Below are positions 60,166-64,000 of a stretch of DNA of 64,000 nt, one piece after another. Where the stretch lies: the NCBI RefSeq assembly GCF_013377885.1, contig NZ_JABKAU010000008.1:1-64000 (forward strand), read 5' to 3'. The stretch's first letter is position 1. The number at the start of each line of letters is the position of its first letter. The translations under genes and the position numbers were made by a program. The DNA comes from Hymenobacter lapidiphilus. Its GTDB lineage: Bacteria > Bacteroidota > Bacteroidia > Cytophagales > Hymenobacteraceae. The notes under the pieces are model-generated. The model saw nothing but the letters and a program-made list of their open reading frames with translations, was not told the DNA's origin and made no database searches.

Positions 60166-61143
60166 ATGTATCTGAATAATATCGTTGAAGCCATCGGTAA
60201 CACGCCGATGGTAAAGCTCAACCGCGTAAATGACGGCATCAAAGGCACGGTGCTCGTAAAAGTGGAGTACTTCAATCCGGGCAACTCGGTGAAGGACCGC
60301 ATGGCGGTAAAAATGATTGACGACGCCGAAAAGGCAGGCCTGCTGAAGCCCGGCGGCACCATCATCGAGGGCACGAGCGGCAACACCGGCATGGGTCTGG
60401 CCCTCACGGCCATTGCCCGCGGCTACAAGTGCATCTTCACGATGAGCGACAAGCAGAGCAAGGAAAAGCAGGATATCCTGAAGGCCGTGGGTGCGGAGGT
60501 CATTGTGTGCCCGACCAACGTATCGGCCGACGACCCGCGCAGCTACTATTCTATCGCGCGCAAGCTCAACGCCGAAATCCCGAACTCGTTCTACCCGAAC
60601 CAGTACGACAACCCTTCCAACGCCCAGGCGCACTACGAAACCACGGGCCCCGAAATCTGGGAGCAGACCGAGGGCAAAATCACGCACCTGGCGGCCGGCG
60701 TGGGCACGGGGGGCACCATCTGCGGCACCGGCAAGTACCTGAAGGAGCAGAACCCGGCCATCGTATCGGTGGGCCTCGATACCTACGGCTCGGTGTTCAA
60801 GAAATACAAGGAGACCGGCATCTTCGATGAGGACGAGATTTACTCGTACAAAACCGAAGGCATTGGCGAAGATATTCTGCCCAAAAACGTAGACTTCGAC
60901 CTCATCGACCTCTTCATTAAGGTAACCGACAAGGATGCCGCCCTGATGACGCGCCAGTTGGCCAAGGAAGAAGGCCTGTTTGTGGGCTGGTCGTGCGGCT
61001 CGGCCGTACATGGTGCCCTAGAGTACGCCCGTGAGCACCTGAAGGAAGCCGACACGATGGTTATCATCCTGCCCGACCACGGCACGCGCTACCTTGGCAA
61101 AATCTACAACGACGAGTGGATGCGCGAACAAGGCTGGCTGTAG
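60166..61143 (+). CDS. PLP-dependent cysteine synthase family protein
   Basis: A 325-residue fold-type II PLP enzyme. The PLP lysine is K43 in NPGNSVKDRMAVKM. The substrate loop is TSGNTG (70-75) and the phosphate-binding loop GTGGTICGTG (180-189). The chain resembles both cysteine synthase (O-acetylserine plus sulfide to cysteine) and the catalytic core of cystathionine beta-synthase; the sequence KTEGIGEDILPKNVDFDL leans to the latter. It lacks CBS domains. The exact substrate cannot be settled here. A response regulator gene follows after 40 bases and is probably co-transcribed. Confidence 0.9.
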   Translation: MYLNNIVEAIGNTPMVKLNRVNDGIKGTVLVKVEYFNPGNSVKDRMAVKMIDDAEKAGLLKPGGTIIEGTSGNTGMGLALTAIARGYKCIFTMSDKQSKEKQDILKAVGAEVIVCPTNVSADDPRSYYSIARKLNAEIPNSFYPNQYDNPSNAQAHYETTGPEIWEQTEGKITHLAAGVGTGGTICGTGKYLKEQNPAIVSVGLDTYGSVFKKYKETGIFDEDEIYSYKTEGIGEDILPKNVDFDLIDLFIKVTDKDAALMTRQLAKEEGLFVGWSCGSAVHGALEYAREHLKEADTMVIILPDHGTRYLGKIYNDEWMREQGWL

Positions 61144-61183
61144 TCGGTTACGCTTTCCTCTTACTATTATTTCCGCTTCCGGT

Positions 61184-61594
61184 ATGGCATCTAAGCTCCG
61201 TAGCATCGTTTTGGTGGACGACAACGAAACCACCAGCTTCCTCAACAACCGCCTGCTCAGCCGCCTCGAAGTGGCCGAGCAGGTGTACACCTACCACAAA
61301 GCCGAACAGGCTTACCAGCAAATCTGGGGGGAGGAAAAGGACGAAGCGGCCACGGCAAAAGCTCCCGACCTGGTGTTCGTCGACCTGAAGATGCCCGGCA
61401 TGGATGGTTTCGAGTTCCTGAAGCTCTACAGCTCCTTGCCCCCGGAAGTGCGCGAAAAAACCGTGATGGCCGTGCTCACCACCTCCATGCACGCCGCCGA
61501 CACCGCCCGCGTGGCGCAGTACGAAGGCGTGGAGTACCTGGCCAAGCCCCTGACAGAGGAAAAGCTAAGCAAGCTGCTGGAAAAGCGGTTTTAG
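61184..61594 (+). CDS. Stand-alone receiver-domain response regulator
   Basis: A 136-residue protein consisting of one receiver domain. The acid pocket is D12-D13, the phosphoacceptor D67 in LVFVDLKMPGMDGFEF, the conserved T/S in LTTSMHAAD and K121 in YLAKPL. No output domain is present, so it acts through protein contact, as CheY-like or phosphorelay proteins do. The kinase partner is not encoded nearby. It follows the cysteine-synthase-family gene on the same strand. Confidence 0.88.
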   Translation: MASKLRSIVLVDDNETTSFLNNRLLSRLEVAEQVYTYHKAEQAYQQIWGEEKDEAATAKAPDLVFVDLKMPGMDGFEFLKLYSSLPPEVREKTVMAVLTTSMHAADTARVAQYEGVEYLAKPLTEEKLSKLLEKRF

Positions 61595-61626
61595 GTCTAG
61601 AGGTGAGATATCAGAACTGAAAAAAG

Positions 61627-61748
61627 GAACGTCATTCTGAGCGAAGGCGCAGCCGAAGTCGAAGAATCTCTGCCGCTTCGTTGAATTGCTACAACGAAGC
61701 GGTAGAGATTCTTCGACTTCGGCTGCGCCTTCGCTCAGAATGACGTTC
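61627..61748. repeat. Long palindrome, family 1, copy 6, possible bidirectional terminator
   Basis: Two 57-base arms (61627-61683, 61692-61748) with one mismatch around an eight-base loop: the longest copy. It lies between convergent genes, 32 and 37 bases from their stop codons, with T6 tracts on both exits (TATTTTTTG on plus, CCTTTTTTC on minus). Confidence 0.9.
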
Positions 61749-61785
61749 TATTTTTTGTCTTGGCCCGCGTACCTTTTCTCACTTC

Positions 61786-63483
61786 TTACTCAAACACCAC
61801 ATTCTCCACAAACCGGAACGCATCCCCATCAAACAACCCTTTGTCGCTGAGCTTGAGGCTGGGGATGACGAGCAGGGCCATAAAAGAAAGCGTCATGAAC
61901 GGGGCCTGGAGCGGGGAACCCAGGGCCTTGGCCGCCGTATCGACGGCCGAGTAGGCGGCCGCCACATCCGGGCCGGGCCGGTCGGACATGAGGCCGGCCA
62001 CCGGTAGCGGCAGTACCAGCTCCGTACCGTCGGGCGACACCACGGCCAGGCCGCCGCGGGCTTCCATTACCAACTGCACGGCGCGGGCGAGGCTCGCATC
62101 GTCGCAGCCCACGGCCGTGATGTTGTGCGAATCGTGGCCGACGCTGCTGGCCAGCGCGCCGCCTTTCAGCCCGAAACCCTGGATGAAGGCCACGGCCGGT
62201 GGGGCCGCGTGGTAACGGTTCACGACGGTGAGCTTCAGCATGTCGCGGCTCAGGTCGGGCACTACGAGGCCGTTTTCCACCAGCGCTGGCTCATCGTGGC
62301 GGGCCGTAATCAGCTGCCCGTCGAAGCACTCGATGAGTCGGACAGTTGCGTTGGTGTCTGGCTGGCTTTTACTCATCGAACTGCCGTTGATCTTTTCAAG
62401 GCTTACCTCGAAATCTTGGGCCTCCATGTGGTGGGGCGTGAAGTTGTTGACGACTTCCACCGGCGCGGCGGCAATTAAGGTTTCGCCGTTTTCGGCCACC
62501 AGCACGCCATCAAGGTAGGTCTGGCGGACTTTGAAATCTACCAGGTTTTCTACCACGATAAAGTCGGCCGGGTCGCCTTCGCGGAGCAGGCCCACAGGCA
62601 GGCGGTAGTGCTCGACGGGGTTGCGGCAGGCCACGCGCAGCACCTGCAGTACGTCCTGGCCGCGTGCCACGGCCCGTTGCACGAGCTGGTTGATGTGGCC
62701 CAGCAACAGCGTGTCGGGGTGCTTGTCGTCGGAGCAGAACATCATCTGCGCGTAATGCTCGGGCAGCAGGTCAATCAGGGCCTCGAAGTTGCGGGCCGCC
62801 GAGCCCTCGCGAATCAGGATTTTCATGCCGGCCGCCAGTTTATCCACAGCCTCGTTGGCCATAAAACACTCGTGGTCGGTGCTGATGCCGGCTTCGGCGT
62901 AGCGGCGCGCATCTTCCCCCAGCAGGCCGGGAGCGTGGCCGTCTACGGGACGGTTGTAGCGCTGGGCCAGAGCAATCTTCTCCATCACGCCAGCGTCGCG
63001 GCTCAACACGCCGGGCCAGTTCATCATCTCGGCCAGGTAGCCGATTTCGGGGTGGTCGCGGAACAGCTCCTCGATATCAGCGGCCGTTATTTCGGCGCCA
63101 GCTGTTTCGAAAGGGGTGGCCGGCACGCAGGAGGGGGCACCGAAGCAGAACTTGAACGGCACCTGCGCGGCGTTGGCCAGCATATACTTCACGCCGGCCA
63201 CGCCCAGTACGTTACCGATTTCGTGCGGGTCGGATACGGTGGCAACGGTGCCATGGCGCACGGCTAGGCGGGCAAACTCGGAGGGCACCAGCAGCGAGCT
63301 TTCCACGTGCACGTGGGCATCCACGAAACCCGGCAGGGCGTAGGGCAGGGCTGGGTCGGGCGCGGTAGCCCCCAGCGGCTCGATTTGCCGGATTCGGCCC
63401 CCGGCTACGTGTACCGTAGCGGGGGTTATGGTATTGCTGAACAGGTTGATAACGTTGGCCTGAAGCGAGAAATCGGCGGACAT
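61786..63483 (-). CDS. ade: Adenine deaminase
   Basis: A 565-residue amidohydrolase converting adenine to hypoxanthine and ammonia in purine salvage. Two-domain form: the metal-binding barrel has PGFVDAHVHVESS, DPHEIGNVLG, DGHAPGLLGEDARRY, STDHEC and FCSDDKHPDTL (metal and catalytic residues), and the C-terminal domain has the family pattern GHDSHNITAVGCDDASL with PLPVAGLMSD. These match bacterial ade (TIGR01178 type). The length is normal. It is convergent with the response regulator gene across a long palindrome. Confidence 0.95.
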   Translation of the reverse strand: MSADFSLQANVINLFSNTITPATVHVAGGRIRQIEPLGATAPDPALPYALPGFVDAHVHVESSLLVPSEFARLAVRHGTVATVSDPHEIGNVLGVAGVKYMLANAAQVPFKFCFGAPSCVPATPFETAGAEITAADIEELFRDHPEIGYLAEMMNWPGVLSRDAGVMEKIALAQRYNRPVDGHAPGLLGEDARRYAEAGISTDHECFMANEAVDKLAAGMKILIREGSAARNFEALIDLLPEHYAQMMFCSDDKHPDTLLLGHINQLVQRAVARGQDVLQVLRVACRNPVEHYRLPVGLLREGDPADFIVVENLVDFKVRQTYLDGVLVAENGETLIAAAPVEVVNNFTPHHMEAQDFEVSLEKINGSSMSKSQPDTNATVRLIECFDGQLITARHDEPALVENGLVVPDLSRDMLKLTVVNRYHAAPPAVAFIQGFGLKGGALASSVGHDSHNITAVGCDDASLARAVQLVMEARGGLAVVSPDGTELVLPLPVAGLMSDRPGPDVAAAYSAVDTAAKALGSPLQAPFMTLSFMALLVIPSLKLSDKGLFDGDAFRFVENVVFE

Positions 63484-63544
63484 AAGCAGAGCAGAAGATG
63501 CAGGGAAAAAGCGGGCCGCAGGGCGGCGGGCGGGTAAAGAACCG

Positions 63545-63552
63545 TATATTTG
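63545..63552 (+). promoter_or_regulatory. Bacteroidota -7 box ahead of the small lipoprotein gene
   Basis: TATATTTG, an exact TAnnTTTG match, 16 bases ahead of the GTG start, giving a very short leader. Confidence 0.5.
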
Positions 63553-63567
63553 CCCAAAATCCGCGCC

Positions 63568-63726
63568 GTGAGAAAGATTGTGACTTTGCTGCTGGTCGCC
63601 TGTATTGGGGGCTCGGGCCTGCTAACCGCAGGCTGCGCTACCCGCTCGACTCTTCAGAAAAAAACGGCCAGCTACAAGCGTAAGGCCAAGTCCGGCAAGA
63701 TTCCCTGTCCCTGCGATAAGAACTAA
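63568..63726 (+). CDS. 52-residue lipoprotein with CPC motif
   Basis: A very short gene starting at GTG. The product has a lipoprotein signal (TLLLVACIGGSGLLTAGC, Cys23) and a mature part of only about 30 residues, rich in Lys/Arg and ending IPCPCDKN. The function is unknown; the Cys-Pro-Cys end could bind metal or form a disulfide. A perfect -7 box just upstream and a hairpin just downstream make it a likely real gene despite the size. Confidence 0.6.
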   Translation: MRKIVTLLLVACIGGSGLLTAGCATRSTLQKKTASYKRKAKSGKIPCPCDKN

Positions 63727-63732
63727 AAGGCA

Positions 63733-63765
63733 ACCAGCCGGCGGGATTCCTGCCGGCTCCTTGCT
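63733..63765 (+). terminator. Hairpin after the small lipoprotein gene
   Basis: AGCCGGCGGG pairs with CTGCCGGCT (one mismatch), eight bases after the stop codon. Only a weak T tail (CCTTGCTG) follows. Confidence 0.4.
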
Positions 63766-63790
63766 GTTACTGCCCCTTACCAGCCCGCCC

Positions 63791-64000
63791 ATGCCCGACG
63801 AATCGCCCTTAGCCGCCTTGCAAAACGCCGCCGAAGCTGTCCGCCACCAACTGCGCCTCAATACCTACGACGCCGCCGCTGTGCAGCGCCTCGACGAGTT
63901 CATTGAAGTGCAGCGGCCCACCATCAAGGATGACGAGCGCGAAGGGGTGATTAAGGCCCTGGGCTGCTTTTTGGGCCAGTGCATGGTGCAGACCTACGGC
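63791..64000 (+). CDS. Partial hypothetical protein, DUF3806-like
   Basis: A gene starting at ATG and running off the window; 70 residues are visible. The sequence (VQRLDEFIEVQRPTI, then GVIKALGCFLGQCMVQTYG) resembles the DUF3806 pattern of a helix followed by LGxxxGE/Q and a Gly-Gly-x-Trp that would come next. No signal peptide is present. The assignment is tentative because the C-terminal part is missing. Confidence 0.55.
   Translation, partial: MPDESPLAALQNAAEAVRHQLRLNTYDAAAVQRLDEFIEVQRPTIKDDEREGVIKALGCFLGQCMVQTYG

Overview
The window looks like chromosome of a GC-rich Bacteroidota, most likely a Hymenobacter-type Cytophagales; this is inferred from the sequence, with no database check. 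The signs are Por-type (T9SS) C-terminal sorting domains on three secreted proteins, TonB-dependent receptors, many promoters with the Bacteroidota -7 box TAnnTTTG, start codons without Shine-Dalgarno sequences, and a tmRNA tag ending in GEYSYAMAA. Nothing looks like phage, an insertion sequence, a CRISPR array or an integrase. The only RNA gene seen is tmRNA; no tRNA or rRNA was found.

Layout. 1-4.8 kb: end of an outer-membrane barrel gene, a LytS/LytTR two-component pair, enolase, and a DivIC/FtsB-like division protein. 4.8-8.1 kb: anmK and an hscA-type Hsp70. 8.5-12.2 kb: a T9SS-exported DUF4331 protein and a TPR protein. 12.3-16.1 kb: HupE-like membrane protein, a Cys/His-containing secreted protein and a TonB receptor, possibly a metal-uptake set. 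16.5-23.6 kb: two YkuD_2-type L,D-transpeptidase-family proteins around a T9SS alpha-amylase, then a GH16 hydrolase and an astacin-like lipoprotein protease. 23.9-32.9 kb: DUF202 protein, MscS channel, isocitrate dehydrogenase, M16 protease, dnaX. 33-40.3 kb: tmRNA, UvsE, a metallophosphoesterase, RadC, DUF1684 protein. 40.4-48.7 kb: a T9SS zinc protease and the pheT/coiled-coil/zapA/rny cluster. 48.8-57.6 kb: two related outer-membrane lipoproteins, a GbsR-controlled set (epimerase, GbsR, SRPBCC membrane protein, methyltransferase) and a pyridine-nucleotide disulfide oxidoreductase. 57.6-59 kb: an AT-rich island with two lipoproteins. 59-64 kb: sucD, a cysteine-synthase-family enzyme, a response regulator, adenine deaminase, and a 52-residue lipoprotein.

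Most genes are ordinary housekeeping or envelope genes. The observations that stand out are: (i) a run of ten A in dnaX at which a slip in either direction meets a stop codon within ten codons, as in the gamma/tau systems of E. coli and Thermus; (ii) a G10 tract three bases upstream of a perfect -7 box in front of an AT-rich lipoprotein gene, the layout of a phase-variable promoter; (iii) a 46-nt almost perfect palindrome overlapping the promoter of the epimerase/GbsR set; (iv) a family of six long palindromes, each 15-60 bases behind a stop codon, whose arms match each other far better than they match the other copies. Several other palindrome families occur, and some have entered coding sequence (dnaX linker, 3' end of the histidine kinase).
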